Assembly (NCBI GenBank): GCA_015065665.1
Contig: SVPX01000006.1
Location: 1 to 39,155, forward strand
Source of the DNA: Oscillospiraceae bacterium
GTDB lineage: Bacteria; Bacillota; Clostridia; Oscillospirales; Acutalibacteraceae
DNA: 39,155 nt
Direction: 5' to 3'
Position 1 is the first letter of the stretch; each line of letters starts with the position of its first letter. Positions 1 through 8,688 of this stretch are shown one piece after another. The notes under the pieces are model-generated. The model was not told the origin of the DNA, made no database searches, and worked only from the letters and a program-made list of their open reading frames with translations. A program made the position numbers and the translations under genes.

Positions 1-103
1 GGTGTGTATTCCTCAAGAGCCTGAGCGTTACTATCAGAACCGAGGACTAATTTATGAGCAGATATCTGAAAGAAAATTATCAGGCTCTTGAGGAATACAC
101 ACC
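1..103. repeat. 24-bp perfect inverted repeat at the window edge
   Basis: Bases 1-24 are the exact reverse complement of bases 80-103, which lie inside the hisC reading frame (around codons 10-17). The arms are separated by 55 bases that hold the hisC ribosome binding site and start. One arm ends exactly at the first base of the window. A 24-bp perfect match that includes coding sequence is more easily explained by a fold-back chimera at a contig end than by a biological hairpin, but the sequence alone cannot settle this. Confidence 0.8.
24..50 (+). CDS. possible last codons of the gene upstream of hisC (hisD?)
   Basis: In the frame ending with TAA at 48-50 the last residues read SVTIRTED, which resembles the C-terminal end of histidinol dehydrogenase proteins. 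hisD is the usual neighbour just upstream of hisC in clostridial his operons. Bases left of 24 belong to the inverted repeat and give no HisD-like sequence. This supports the idea that real sequence resumes at about base 24. With only eight codons the identity is an inference from context. Confidence 0.3.
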   Translation, partial: SVTIRTED

Positions 104-1118
104 GGGTGAACAACCCAAAGACGGTGAATATATAAAGCTCAACACAAACGAATCCCCCTTCCCCCCTGCACCCTCTGTTGTAGAGGCACTTAAGGGTGAG
201 GATGTGGAAAAACTCAGACTATACTCAGACCCTACAATGTCAGTGCTTAAAGGTAAACTTGCAAACCTTTACGGTGTAAAAGATGAGAACATCTACCTTT
301 CTAACGGTTCTGACGACATACTGAACTTTGCTTTTATGGCATTTGGTCAGGATGGCGCAGTATTCCCTGAGATTACATACGGATTCTACAGCGTTTTTGC
401 CGAGTTACACGGTATAGGCTACGAGTGTGTTCCACTTAGAGAAGATTTTACTGTTGATTACAAGGATTATCTCAAAAGAGATAAACTTGTTGTTATTGCA
501 AACCCCAATGCTCCTACAGGTGATATGAGACCTTTGTGGGAGATTGAAGAGATTATAAAATCCAACCCCGACAATGTGGTTGTTATTGACGAGGCTTATG
601 TAGACTTTGGCGGAGAGAGTGCTTATCCTCTTATTGACAAATACGACAACCTACTTGTTGTGCGTACATTCTCAAAATCCCGCTGTATGGCAGGTGCAAG
701 ACTGGGATATGCTATTGCATCAAAAGGCATTATCTCTGACCTTGAGAAACTCAAATACTCCACAAACCCCTACAACATCAATCGCCTGACCGCTACACTT
801 GGTGAGGCAACTGTTGATGCTGAGGAGTATTATCAGGAAAAGTGCAAAGAGATTATGAGTGTGCGTGAATACACAAAGGAACGCCTGGAGGCCATGGGGT
901 TCCTGGTGCTTTCCTCAAAAGCCAACTTCCTCTTTGCAAAACATAATAAAATTAACGGTGAAAAGTTATATCTTGAACTGAAGGCAAGACACATTCTTGT
1001 AAGACACTTCACCAACGATAAAATCAAGAACTTTAACCGAATCACCATAGGCACAAAAGAGCAGATGGACAAACTGCTTGAAGCCACACAGGAAATTCTG
1101 AAAGGAGAAACAATATGA
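54..1118 (+). CDS. hisC: histidinol-phosphate aminotransferase HisC
   Basis: PLP-dependent class II-fold aminotransferase that converts imidazole-acetol phosphate plus glutamate to L-histidinol phosphate in the cytoplasm. At 354 residues it is the usual HisC length. Visible motifs are KLNTNESPFPP near the N-terminus, IANPNAPTG, VVIDEAYVDF, and the Schiff-base lysine in TFSKSRCMAGARLGYA (about Lys208). GAGG at 42-45, eight bases before ATG, fixes the start. It is the first complete gene of a seven-gene + strand his operon and overlaps hisB by four bases. HisC enzymes of Firmicutes often also accept aromatic keto acids. As no other aminotransferase occurs near the Phe/Tyr operon here, a dual role is possible (inference). 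Confidence 0.95.
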   Translation: MSRYLKENYQALEEYTPGEQPKDGEYIKLNTNESPFPPAPSVVEALKGEDVEKLRLYSDPTMSVLKGKLANLYGVKDENIYLSNGSDDILNFAFMAFGQDGAVFPEITYGFYSVFAELHGIGYECVPLREDFTVDYKDYLKRDKLVVIANPNAPTGDMRPLWEIEEIIKSNPDNVVVIDEAYVDFGGESAYPLIDKYDNLLVVRTFSKSRCMAGARLGYAIASKGIISDLEKLKYSTNPYNINRLTATLGEATVDAEEYYQEKCKEIMSVREYTKERLEAMGFLVLSSKANFLFAKHNKINGEKLYLELKARHILVRHFTNDKIKNFNRITIGTKEQMDKLLEATQEILKGETI

Positions 1119-1702
1119 GAACAAGTGTTATCAACCGCAAAACTCGTGAAACAGATATTCACTTAGCCTTAAACCTTGACGGCGAGGGCAAAAGCGAAAT
1201 CAACACAGGCGTTGGTTTTCTTGACCATATGCTGACACTTTTTGCTTCTCACGGCAGATTTGACCTGACAATTGATTGTCAGGGTGATATAGAGGTAGAT
1301 GACCACCACTCAGCAGAGGACATCGGTATCTGCCTTGGTATGGCATTTATGAACGCTCTGAGTGAGAAAAAGGGTATCACAAGATACGGCAACATTATCC
1401 TGCCTATGGATGAGGCTCTCATCCTCTCAGCCTGTGATATTTCAGGCAGGGCTTGTCTTTGCTTTGATGCAGAATTCCCCACAGAGAAAATCGGCACTTT
1501 CGATACAGAACTTGTAGAGGAATTCCTTCTTGCTTTTGTAAGAAATTGTCCTATGAGCCTACATATCAAAAAACTTGCAGGTTCAAACTCTCACCACATT
1601 GCAGAGGGTATCTTCAAGGCTATTGCAAGAACTCTGAAGGCTGCTGTATACATTGACCCTATGCTGGGTGACGAAATTCCTTCTACAAAGGGTGTGCTCT
1701 GA
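1115..1702 (+). CDS. hisB: imidazoleglycerol-phosphate dehydratase HisB
   Basis: Manganese enzyme that dehydrates imidazole glycerol phosphate to imidazole-acetol phosphate, the step before HisC. The 195-residue monofunctional form lacks the N-terminal phosphatase domain of the enterobacterial fusion, which agrees with the separate hisK at the end of the operon. Metal-binding and active-site motifs are GVGFLDHMLTLFASHG (about 32-47), DDHHSAEDIGICLG (about 62-75) and SNSHHIAEGIFKA near the C-terminus. Its ATG overlaps the hisC stop by four bases and its TGA shares one base with the hisH ATG, which indicates translational coupling. Confidence 0.96.
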   Translation: MRTSVINRKTRETDIHLALNLDGEGKSEINTGVGFLDHMLTLFASHGRFDLTIDCQGDIEVDDHHSAEDIGICLGMAFMNALSEKKGITRYGNIILPMDEALILSACDISGRACLCFDAEFPTEKIGTFDTELVEEFLLAFVRNCPMSLHIKKLAGSNSHHIAEGIFKAIARTLKAAVYIDPMLGDEIPSTKGVL

Positions 1703-2319
1703 TGATAGGTATTATTGACTATGGCGTGGGAAATCTTTTCTCTCTGAAGTCCTCTTTTGAGGCTATCGGAGAAGAGGTTTTCGTATCCGGTGACAAAGAT
1801 GAACTCAGCAAGGCAACAGGTCTTATTCTACCCGGTGTCGGCGCATTTGCTGATGCGGCACAGAAACTCCGTGACAGCGGCCTTGATGAATTTGTAAGGG
1901 CTGAGGTAAGCGAGGGTAAACCCCTTATGGGTATCTGCCTTGGAATGCAACTTCTCTTTGAGAAGAGTTTTGAGTATGGTGAACATCAGGGTTTAGGTCT
2001 TTTGAAAGGTCAGGTTGTACCTATGCTTCACTCAATTCCCGAGGAACTTAAAATCCCCCACATCGGCTGGAATGCTCTGCACATTACAAACACAGACTGC
2101 CCCATCCTCAAGGATATTAACGAGGGTGACTGTGTTTACTTTGTACACTCCTACTATGCACAGGATTGCGAGGATTCTCTGTGTGCTACCACAGAATACG
2201 GCAAGGAGCTTACTGCGGCCGTTGCAAAGGACAATGTATACGGCTGTCAGTTTCATCCTGAAAAGAGCGGTGCTGTTGGTATGAAAATCCTGAGAGCATT
2301 CTCAGAACTTTGCAAATAA
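1702..2319 (+). CDS. hisH: imidazole glycerol phosphate synthase, glutaminase subunit HisH
   Basis: Class I glutamine amidotransferase that supplies ammonia to HisF for making imidazole glycerol phosphate and AICAR. The catalytic triad is visible: Cys79 in the nucleophile elbow GICLGMQLLF, and His185/Glu187 in GCQFHPEKSG. The oxyanion-strand motif LPGVGAF is present. The 205-residue length is normal. It starts on the last base of the hisB stop codon and is followed by a 27-base gap before hisA, the largest gap in the operon. Confidence 0.96.
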   Translation: MIGIIDYGVGNLFSLKSSFEAIGEEVFVSGDKDELSKATGLILPGVGAFADAAQKLRDSGLDEFVRAEVSEGKPLMGICLGMQLLFEKSFEYGEHQGLGLLKGQVVPMLHSIPEELKIPHIGWNALHITNTDCPILKDINEGDCVYFVHSYYAQDCEDSLCATTEYGKELTAAVAKDNVYGCQFHPEKSGAVGMKILRAFSELCK

Positions 2320-2346
2320 CATTACACACAATTAAGCGAGGGTATT

Positions 2347-3060
2347 ATGAATATTTTTCCTGCTATTGATTTATATGAGGGCAAGGCTGTAAGACTGTAT
2401 AAAGGCGACTACAATCAGATGACAGTATACAGCGAAAACCCCTTGGAGGTTGCAAAGAAGTTTGAGGCCCTTGGTGCAACTCATCTGCACCTTGTAGACC
2501 TGGAGGGTGCCAAGAATGGCCACCCCGGCAACCTTGATGTAATCAGAAGAATCGTAGAAGAAACAGACCTTTTCACTGAGGTTGGCGGTGGTATCCGCAC
2601 AATCGAAACTGCAAAGGCGTATATTGAAAGCGGTGTAGACAGAATTATTCTGGGTACAGCCGCTGTTGAAAATGAGGAATTCCTGAAGGAAGCTCTCTCT
2701 CTTTTCAAAGACAAAGTTGCTGTTGGTGTTGACATCAAAGACGGCTTTGTTGCAATCAAAGGATGGACAGAGAAATCCGCTGTTTCTGCAGAGAACTTTA
2801 TGGCGAAAATGGAAAGTCTTGGTGTTACAACGGTTATCTGCACAGACATCTCAAGAGATGGTGCTATGCAGGGCAGTAACAACACTCTGTACAAAGAACT
2901 TTCAGAGAAGTTCAACATTGACCTTGTGGCATCCGGCGGTGTTTCTGACATCAATGATATCAAGACACTTGCTGCTATGAACCTTTACGGTGCAATTATC
3001 GGCAAGGCTTACTACATTGGCGCAATCAACCTTGAGGAAGCAATCGAGGTGGCAAAATGA
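2347..3060 (+). CDS. hisA: ProFAR isomerase HisA
   Basis: A (beta/alpha)8-barrel enzyme, 237 residues, catalysing the Amadori rearrangement of ProFAR to PRFAR. The two catalytic aspartates of the family are in place: Asp8 in FPAIDLYEGKAVRLY and Asp129 in GVDIKDG. Phosphate-binding glycines are seen in GGGIRT (about 80-85) and SGGVSD. It follows hisH with its own binding site (GCGAGGGTATT before ATG) and overlaps hisF by four bases. The half-barrel symmetry with HisF is evident. PriA-type dual function with TrpF cannot be judged by eye. Confidence 0.95.
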   Translation: MNIFPAIDLYEGKAVRLYKGDYNQMTVYSENPLEVAKKFEALGATHLHLVDLEGAKNGHPGNLDVIRRIVEETDLFTEVGGGIRTIETAKAYIESGVDRIILGTAAVENEEFLKEALSLFKDKVAVGVDIKDGFVAIKGWTEKSAVSAENFMAKMESLGVTTVICTDISRDGAMQGSNNTLYKELSEKFNIDLVASGGVSDINDIKTLAAMNLYGAIIGKAYYIGAINLEEAIEVAK

Positions 3061-3815
3061 TTACAAAAAGAATTATCCCCTGCCTTGATGTGAGAAACGG
3101 CAGAGTTGTTAAAGGTGTGAACTTTGAGGGACTTTCTGATGTTTCCTCCCCTGTTGAGCTGGGTAAATACTACAGTGACAACGGTGCTGATGAGTTAGTA
3201 TTCTATGATATTACCGCATCTGCTGAGGGCAGAGCCCTTTTCACAGATATTCTCAGAGAAGTTGCAAGTACAATCTTCATACCTCTGACAGTTGGAGGAG
3301 GCATCAATACACTGGATGACTTTGACAGAGTACTTAAATGCGGTGCTGATAAAGTAAGTGTTAACTCAGGTGCTATCCGTAATCCTGAACTTATCACTCA
3401 GGCAGCTCAGAAATACGGCGACCAGTGTGTTGTTATTTCTGCTGATGTTAAGCGTGTTGACGGCGTATTCAGAGTATTTGCCAAAGGCGGCAGAGAAAAC
3501 ACAGGTATGGAGGCTATAAGCTGGATTAAATCCTGTGTTGACAGAGGTGCAGGTGAAGTTGTGCTGAACTCTATTGATACAGACGGCGTTAAGGGTGGTT
3601 TTGACCTGGAGATGCTGGAGGCTGTATCCTCGGTTGTAAATGTTCCTGTTATTGCCTCAGGCGGTGCAGGATGCATTGATGACTTTGTAAAACTCTTCCA
3701 TACTTTGCCTAAGGTTGATGCAGGTCTTGCGGCTTCAATCTTCCACTTTGGCGAGGTTGAGATTCCTGAACTAAAGAAAGTTCTCAGAGAGAATAATATT
3801 AATGTGAGGTTATAA
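3057..3815 (+). CDS. hisF: imidazole glycerol phosphate synthase, cyclase subunit HisF
   Basis: Barrel subunit of the HisHF synthase. It uses ammonia channelled from HisH and PRFAR to form imidazole glycerol phosphate. The 252-residue protein begins RIIPCLDVRNGRVVKG with catalytic Asp11; the second catalytic residue is Asp130 in ISADVKR. LTVGGGI (about 78-83) and ASGGAG bind phosphate. It starts inside the hisA stop region (four-base overlap) and ends two bases before hisIE. Confidence 0.97.
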   Translation: MITKRIIPCLDVRNGRVVKGVNFEGLSDVSSPVELGKYYSDNGADELVFYDITASAEGRALFTDILREVASTIFIPLTVGGGINTLDDFDRVLKCGADKVSVNSGAIRNPELITQAAQKYGDQCVVISADVKRVDGVFRVFAKGGRENTGMEAISWIKSCVDRGAGEVVLNSIDTDGVKGGFDLEMLEAVSSVVNVPVIASGGAGCIDDFVKLFHTLPKVDAGLAASIFHFGEVEIPELKKVLRENNINVRL

Positions 3816-3817
3816 AA

Positions 3818-4465
3818 ATGATTGATATAGAAACACTTAAATTTGATGAAAAAGGTCTTATTCCTGCAATTGTTACCGATGCTGACACAGACAAGGTACT
3901 GACACTTGCATATATGAACAAAGAGAGCCTGCAGATTTCTATGGAGAAAGGTCTCACCTGCTTCTATAGTCGTTCAAGACAGGAACTGTGGCTTAAAGGC
4001 GAAACAAGCGGTAACTACCAGCATATTGTTTCTATCACAGCAGATTGCGACAACGATGCTCTTGTGGTTAAGGTTCGCAAGGACGGCCCTGCTTGTCACA
4101 CAGGCACAGACTCCTGCTTCACAAAACTCCTTTTTGAAGGTCAGGAGCCTGAGGGATTTTCTCTTGAAGGTCTCTATGCCCTGCTTATGGGAAGAAAAGA
4201 AAATCTGCCTGAGGGTTCATACACTACATACCTTTTCCAGAAAGGCATTGATAAAATTCTCAAGAAGGTTGGCGAGGAGTGTACTGAGGTTATCATCGGC
4301 GGTAAAGCAGGTGACAAGGCTGAGACAGTATACGAGATTGCAGACCTTGCATACCATGTAATGGTGCTTATGGTTGAGATGGGCATTACAGTTGATGATA
4401 TCAGAAACGAACTGGCATCCCGTCATGTTATTGACCACAAAGTTAAGCAGGAAAAAATGGTATGA
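3818..4465 (+). CDS. hisI: bifunctional phosphoribosyl-AMP cyclohydrolase / phosphoribosyl-ATP pyrophosphatase HisIE
   Basis: Fusion of the second and third steps of histidine synthesis in 215 residues. The N-terminal HisI domain (about 1-110) carries the metal site CDNDALVV with Asp76, Asp78 and Asp80, plus Cys93 (PACHTG) and Cys100 (DSCF). The C-terminal HisE domain (about 115-210) shows the all-alpha MazG-like pattern with KKVGEECTEVIIGGKAGD and EIADLAYHVMVLM. HisI precedes HisE, the usual fusion order. It overlaps hisK by four bases. Confidence 0.96.
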   Translation: MIDIETLKFDEKGLIPAIVTDADTDKVLTLAYMNKESLQISMEKGLTCFYSRSRQELWLKGETSGNYQHIVSITADCDNDALVVKVRKDGPACHTGTDSCFTKLLFEGQEPEGFSLEGLYALLMGRKENLPEGSYTTYLFQKGIDKILKKVGEECTEVIIGGKAGDKAETVYEIADLAYHVMVLMVEMGITVDDIRNELASRHVIDHKVKQEKMV

Positions 4466-5265
4466 TTAAGTGTAACTACCACACACACACCATACTATGT
4501 GACGGCAAGGACACAGCAGAAGAGATTATAACAGAGGCAATAGACAGAGGATTTGAGACTATCGGATTCTCTGCTCACAGTCCCTTAAACGGTGAAAGCT
4601 GGTGTCTTCTGCCCGACACAAAAGAGTACAGGGAGACTATCTCTACACTTAAGGAGAAGTACAAAGGCAAGATTGAAATACTATGCGGTATAGAGCAGGA
4701 TTATTACAGCGAAGTCGAGAACGGCTACGACTATGTTATCGGCTCTGTGCATTGTGTCAAGGTGCAGGATAAACTCATAGCCGTTGATGACACGGCAGAC
4801 ATTGTTATCAATGCAATTGACAGATACTTTGGCGGTGATGCAGACGCATTTGCAGAAGAATACTTCCGTACAGTATCGGATGTTGTAGCGAAGACAGGCG
4901 CTGATATTATCGGTCACCTTGACCTTATTATGAAATTCTCTGAAAAAACAAATATCTTCAACCCCGAAAGTGAGAGATACAAAAAAGCATCTGAAGATGC
5001 GGTGAAGAAGTTGTGCAAATCAAATGCACTCTTTGAGATTAACACAGGTGCTATGGCAAGAGGTCTGCGCACTTCCCCCTATCCTGCTGAGAATCTTCTG
5101 AGACTTATCTGCTCTTTGGGTGGAGATATTATCATAAACTCTGATTGTCACGATAAAAGATACCTTGACCATTGGTTTGACGAAGCGGTAAAACTTGCAA
5201 AGGATTGCGGTTTTAAAAGAATTGCGTACATTACCAAAGGTGAAATCAGATACCAGAACATCTGA
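4462..5265 (+). CDS. hisK: PHP-family histidinol phosphatase
   Basis: Dephosphorylates histidinol phosphate to histidinol. It belongs to the PHP metallophosphoesterase superfamily, as in Gram-positives, not to the HAD type of enterobacteria. Metal ligands are evident in NYHTHTILCDGK (His7, His9), FSAHSP (about His39), VIGSVHCV, IIGHLDL and SDCHDKRYL. At 267 residues it is a normal HisK/HisJ length. It is the last gene of the operon; its ATG overlaps the hisIE stop and a strong two-way terminator follows about 20 bases downstream. A general PHP hydrolase is the alternative, but position strongly favours histidine synthesis. Confidence 0.93.
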   Translation: MIKCNYHTHTILCDGKDTAEEIITEAIDRGFETIGFSAHSPLNGESWCLLPDTKEYRETISTLKEKYKGKIEILCGIEQDYYSEVENGYDYVIGSVHCVKVQDKLIAVDDTADIVINAIDRYFGGDADAFAEEYFRTVSDVVAKTGADIIGHLDLIMKFSEKTNIFNPESERYKKASEDAVKKLCKSNALFEINTGAMARGLRTSPYPAENLLRLICSLGGDIIINSDCHDKRYLDHWFDEAVKLAKDCGFKRIAYITKGEIRYQNI

Positions 5266-5284
5266 AAAATTAACACAGATACAA

Positions 5285-5316
5285 AAAGTCCGTGAACTTA
5301 ACTGTTCACGGACTTT
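5285..5316. terminator. two-way terminator between hisK and the lipoprotein gene
   Basis: A perfect 13-bp stem (AAAGTCCGTGAAC, 5285-5297, with 5304-5316) encloses a six-base loop and has A/T-rich flanks on both sides. It lies between converging genes and can end both transcripts. Confidence 0.9.
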
Positions 5317-5354
5317 ATCTTTAATATGATATTGGGGAATTGATAAGACTACTA

Positions 5355-6029
5355 TTACTTAACCTGACCGCTGATGCTGTCGATAACCTTTTTGTTCTCG
5401 TCCATAACAGCTTTTGCATCATCCTCCGTGATATCAGCAAGATTGATTTTCTCGAACTCACCCTGAGGCTCATTGCCGTCAATTTCTGTAAAGTCTACCT
5501 GGAATGAATATACATCCTCGTTACCGCGGGTTGTAATGTATGTTATATAATCAGCAGACTTGGAAAGGTCATCACCTGTTACAATGTAACCACGACCTGC
5601 TGTATCCTTGAAGAGCCATACACTGGGAGCCTGTGCATCTGCGGAAGTTTTGGATGTAATATTCTCATAAGGAGTCTCATCCTGAGAAGAATGACGGCCG
5701 TCCTTACCGATAAGAGTAGCAGAGCCAAGGTCAAAACCAACAACCATCTGCTTGTTTACATAGTCCTGTGTACCATCTGCATAAGCAAGGTAAAGCTCAT
5801 AAATACCATCGCCTGTAAAGTCAATAAGTCTTACAACAGCAACGCCTGTGAGTTTGCCGTTTTCAAACTTAGCTTCGCCGTATTTCTCAACAAGATTGTT
5901 GTATGTATTTTCAAAACACTTTGCTCTGTCTGCATTGCCAAGGTCATAGGCAATAGAACCAGACATATCACAAGCAACAAGAGAAAGCACACACATCATT
6001 GCAAGAACAAAAGCAAGAATTTTTTTCAT
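5355..6029 (-). CDS. lipoprotein of unknown function with an EF-hand-like DxTGDG loop
   Basis: I do not recognise the family. The product (224 residues from the chosen start) begins MKKILAFVLAMMCVLSLVACD, a lipoprotein signal peptide with lipobox LVAC, so it should be anchored on the outer face of the membrane. About residues 67-80 read LIDFTGDGIYELYLAY, like calcium-binding loops of dockerin or VCBS-type repeats. The rest is polar and probably beta-rich. An ATG five codons upstream was rejected because its codons contain the GGAG binding site that is correctly spaced for the start at 6029. It is monocistronic, with its own promoter and terminator. Confidence 0.8.
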   Translation of the reverse strand: MKKILAFVLAMMCVLSLVACDMSGSIAYDLGNADRAKCFENTYNNLVEKYGEAKFENGKLTGVAVVRLIDFTGDGIYELYLAYADGTQDYVNKQMVVGFDLGSATLIGKDGRHSSQDETPYENITSKTSADAQAPSVWLFKDTAGRGYIVTGDDLSKSADYITYITTRGNEDVYSFQVDFTEIDGNEPQGEFEKINLADITEDDAKAVMDENKKVIDSISGQVK

Positions 6030-6068
6030 AGTAAGCATCTCCATATAAATTATAATAATGTAACATTA

Positions 6069-6097
6069 ATTGTACTATGTTTTGTCATTTTTTGCAA
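6069..6097 (-). promoter_or_regulatory. sigma-A promoter of the lipoprotein gene
   Basis: On the - strand TTGCAA (6092-6097), a 17-base spacer and TACAAT (6069-6074) precede the lipoprotein start by about 40 bases. Confidence 0.6.
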
Positions 6098-6101
6098 TAG
6101 T

Positions 6102-6138
6102 AAAATTGAAAGAGGCAGGAATTTTTACCTGCCTCTTT
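6102..6138 (-). terminator. terminator of the ctsR-clpC operon
   Basis: An 11-bp stem (AAAGAGGCAGG, 6109-6119, with 6128-6138) lies 24 bases after the clpC stop. It is followed on the - strand by a T-rich stretch. Confidence 0.8.
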
Positions 6139-6161
6139 ACTTTTATTGAGAATTAACCACT

Positions 6162-8612
6162 TTATTCTGTTGTAAAAACAAACTCAGAATCCACATAGTC
6201 GCAGATTACAACCCTTTTACCCTTGAGTTCACCGCTGAGGATTTTCTCTGAAAGGGGGTCTTCAATAAAGGAAGTAATCGCCCGTCTCAAAGGTCTTGCA
6301 CCAAAGGTATCGTCAAAGCCTTCTTTTGCAATTGCTGTAAGAGCAGAGTCTGTAACCTTAAGTTCTGTGCCGAGCTCAATCATACGCTCAGAGAGATTCT
6401 TAAGCATAAGAGAAGCAATGCTCTTTATCTCTTCCTCTGTGAGTTTTGTGAACACGATGATATCGTCAACTCGGTTTAAGAATTCGGGTCTGAACACCTT
6501 TTTAAGTTCCCCTGTTACAAGGGACTTGATACCCTTCTGCTCATCCTGAGAGGTGGTTGTGAAGCCGAGTGTTGACTTCTTATCTGTGATAAGTCTGGCA
6601 CCTACATTGGATGTCATTATAATTACAGTATTTCTGAAGTTAACCGTTCTGCCCTGTGAATCTGTGAGTCTGCCGTCTTCAAGAACCTGCAACAGCATAT
6701 TAAATACATCGGGGTGTGCTTTTTCAATCTCATCAAAGAGGATAACGGAGTAAGGTTTACGGCGGACACGCTCTGTAAGCTGACCGCCCTCATCGTAACC
6801 AACATATCCGGGAGGTGAACCGATGAGTTTTGCAACTGTGTGTTTCTCCATATACTCGCTCATATCAAGTCGGAGCATTGCATTCTCGTCACCGAACATA
6901 GCTGCAGCAAGTGCCTTGCACAGTTCGGTTTTACCTACACCTGTGGGACCTGAGAAGATGAAAGAGCCAATAGGTCTTTTAGGATCACGGAGTCCTGAGC
7001 GGCTTCTTCTGACAGCCTTTGCAACAGCTGTTACTGCTTCATCCTGGCCTATAACGCGATTGTGAAGTTCCTGTTCAAGATTCAGAAGGCGGGTTGACTC
7101 CTCAACTTCAAGTTCCTTTACAGGAACACCCGACCACTGAGAAACTGTGGCGGCAATATCCTCTCGGGTTACCTGAGGATGACCGGATTTAGAACTGCCC
7201 TCCCACTCCTTGCGAAGCGTCTCCAGTTCCTCAGAAAGTTTTTTCTGCTCATCACGGATTTTTGCAGCTCGCTCAAAATCCTGCTGATTCACAGCCTCAG
7301 ACTTATCCTCCTCGAGGGCAGCGATTCTACCCTCAAGTTCTTTGATTTCTGCAGGCTCTGTGTGAATCTGAAGTCTTACCTTTGAGGCGGCCTCATCAAT
7401 AAGGTCGATTGCTTTATCAGGGAGGAATCTGTCGGCAATATAGCGATGAGAAAGTTCTACTGCTGCCTTGATTGCCTCATCGGTAATGCTGACTTTATGG
7501 TGTGCTTCGTAGCGGTCGCGGAGACCTTTGAGTATAAGAATTGATTCCTCAACAGTTGGTTCATCCACCTTTACAGGCTGGAATCTGCGTTCAAGAGCCG
7601 CGTCTTTCTCGATATATTTTCTGTATTCTTCAAGAGTTGTGGCACCGATAAGCTGGAACTCACCCTTTGCAAGTGAGGGCTTAAGTATATTGGCGGCATC
7701 GGCAGAGCCTTCTGCTGAACCTGCGCCGACAATAGTGTGGATTTCGTCAATAAACAGGATAATATCCTTGGCACTTTTAAGTTCATCAATTACATTCTTG
7801 ATGCGTTCCTCAAAATCTCCGCGGTACTTTGTACCTGCAATCATACCTGTAAGATTCAGGCTGACCACACGCTTATCCCGAAGAAGTTCAGGCACAGTAC
7901 CCTCTGTGATTTTCAGGGCAAGTCCCTCGGCAACTGCAGTTTTACCTACACCCGGTTCACCAATAAGAACAGGGTTGTTCTTTGTGCGTCTGGATAAAAT
8001 CTGAATTACACGCTGAATCTCTTCTTCTCTGCCGATTACAGGGTCAATCTCCCCTGCTTTTGCCGCTTCGGTCAGGTCGCGGGAATATTTATCAAGTTCA
8101 GGGGTGGAACTGTTCTTGGAAGAAGGCTGTTCCACACTAGATTTCTCCGAGGAAAAACTCTGCTTTTCTTCAGGGTTATTAAGACTTGAACGCAGAGCCG
8201 ATACAACGGATGCAGGACTGACACCTGCTGACTCAAGGAGTTTGACAGCATAACTGTCTTTCTCGGAAAGAATGGCAATAAGCAAATGCTCTGTGCCAAC
8301 AAAGTTATGTCCGATTTTTGCAGAGGTCATAATTGCCGCCTGCATAACGTGTTTTGTCCTAGGGGTGAAATCATCGGGAGAAAGGGACATCTTCTCCCCT
8401 GTACCAATCATTTCTCTGATTTTATCAGAGAGGACATTTTCGCTGAGTCCGCAGTTTTTGAGTACTGTAGCCGCAACGCCGCTACCCTCCTCCATAAGTG
8501 CCAGAAGCAGATGTTCTGTACCTATGTAGGTATGTCCCATATTACCTGCTTCTTCAATGGCTATATTGAGAGCCTCGTTTGCTTTTTTTGTAAATCCTTT
8601 GAAATAATACAT
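6162..8612 (-). CDS. clpC: ATP-dependent Clp protease ATP-binding subunit ClpC
   Basis: AAA+ unfoldase of the HSP100 family that feeds phospho-arginine-marked or adaptor-bound substrates to ClpP. The 816 residues show the duplicated Clp N-domain (about 1-145; [10 protein letters not shown] and [10 protein letters not shown]), a Ser-rich linker, and D1 with Walker [10 protein letters not shown] (about 217-225) and Walker [14 protein letters not shown]-like middle region ([17 protein letters not shown]) follows. D2 has GPTGVGKTE (about 552-560) and [13 protein letters not shown]. The UVR motif separates ClpC from ClpA/ClpE. It is the last gene of the CtsR operon, with AAAGGATG before its ATG. 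Confidence 0.97.
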   Translation of the reverse strand: MYYFKGFTKKANEALNIAIEEAGNMGHTYIGTEHLLLALMEEGSGVAATVLKNCGLSENVLSDKIREMIGTGEKMSLSPDDFTPRTKHVMQAAIMTSAKIGHNFVGTEHLLIAILSEKDSYAVKLLESAGVSPASVVSALRSSLNNPEEKQSFSSEKSSVEQPSSKNSSTPELDKYSRDLTEAAKAGEIDPVIGREEEIQRVIQILSRRTKNNPVLIGEPGVGKTAVAEGLALKITEGTVPELLRDKRVVSLNLTGMIAGTKYRGDFEERIKNVIDELKSAKDIILFIDEIHTIVGAGSAEGSADAANILKPSLAKGEFQLIGATTLEEYRKYIEKDAALERRFQPVKVDEPTVEESILILKGLRDRYEAHHKVSITDEAIKAAVELSHRYIADRFLPDKAIDLIDEAASKVRLQIHTEPAEIKELEGRIAALEEDKSEAVNQQDFERAAKIRDEQKKLSEELETLRKEWEGSSKSGHPQVTREDIAATVSQWSGVPVKELEVEESTRLLNLEQELHNRVIGQDEAVTAVAKAVRRSRSGLRDPKRPIGSFIFSGPTGVGKTELCKALAAAMFGDENAMLRLDMSEYMEKHTVAKLIGSPPGYVGYDEGGQLTERVRRKPYSVILFDEIEKAHPDVFNMLLQVLEDGRLTDSQGRTVNFRNTVIIMTSNVGARLITDKKSTLGFTTTSQDEQKGIKSLVTGELKKVFRPEFLNRVDDIIVFTKLTEEEIKSIASLMLKNLSERMIELGTELKVTDSALTAIAKEGFDDTFGARPLRRAITSFIEDPLSEKILSGELKGKRVVICDYVDSEFVFTTE

Positions 8613-8688
8613 ATTCGTTCATCCTTTCATACTGTTTAAGATTATCACCTGTTTGTCCGTACTCTTTAATATTTTTCTTTCTGCGAGA

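Noticed and set aside
2481..2963. 160-codon frame antisense to hisA
   Set aside because: Shadow of hisA, which has full family motifs; no start signals of its own.
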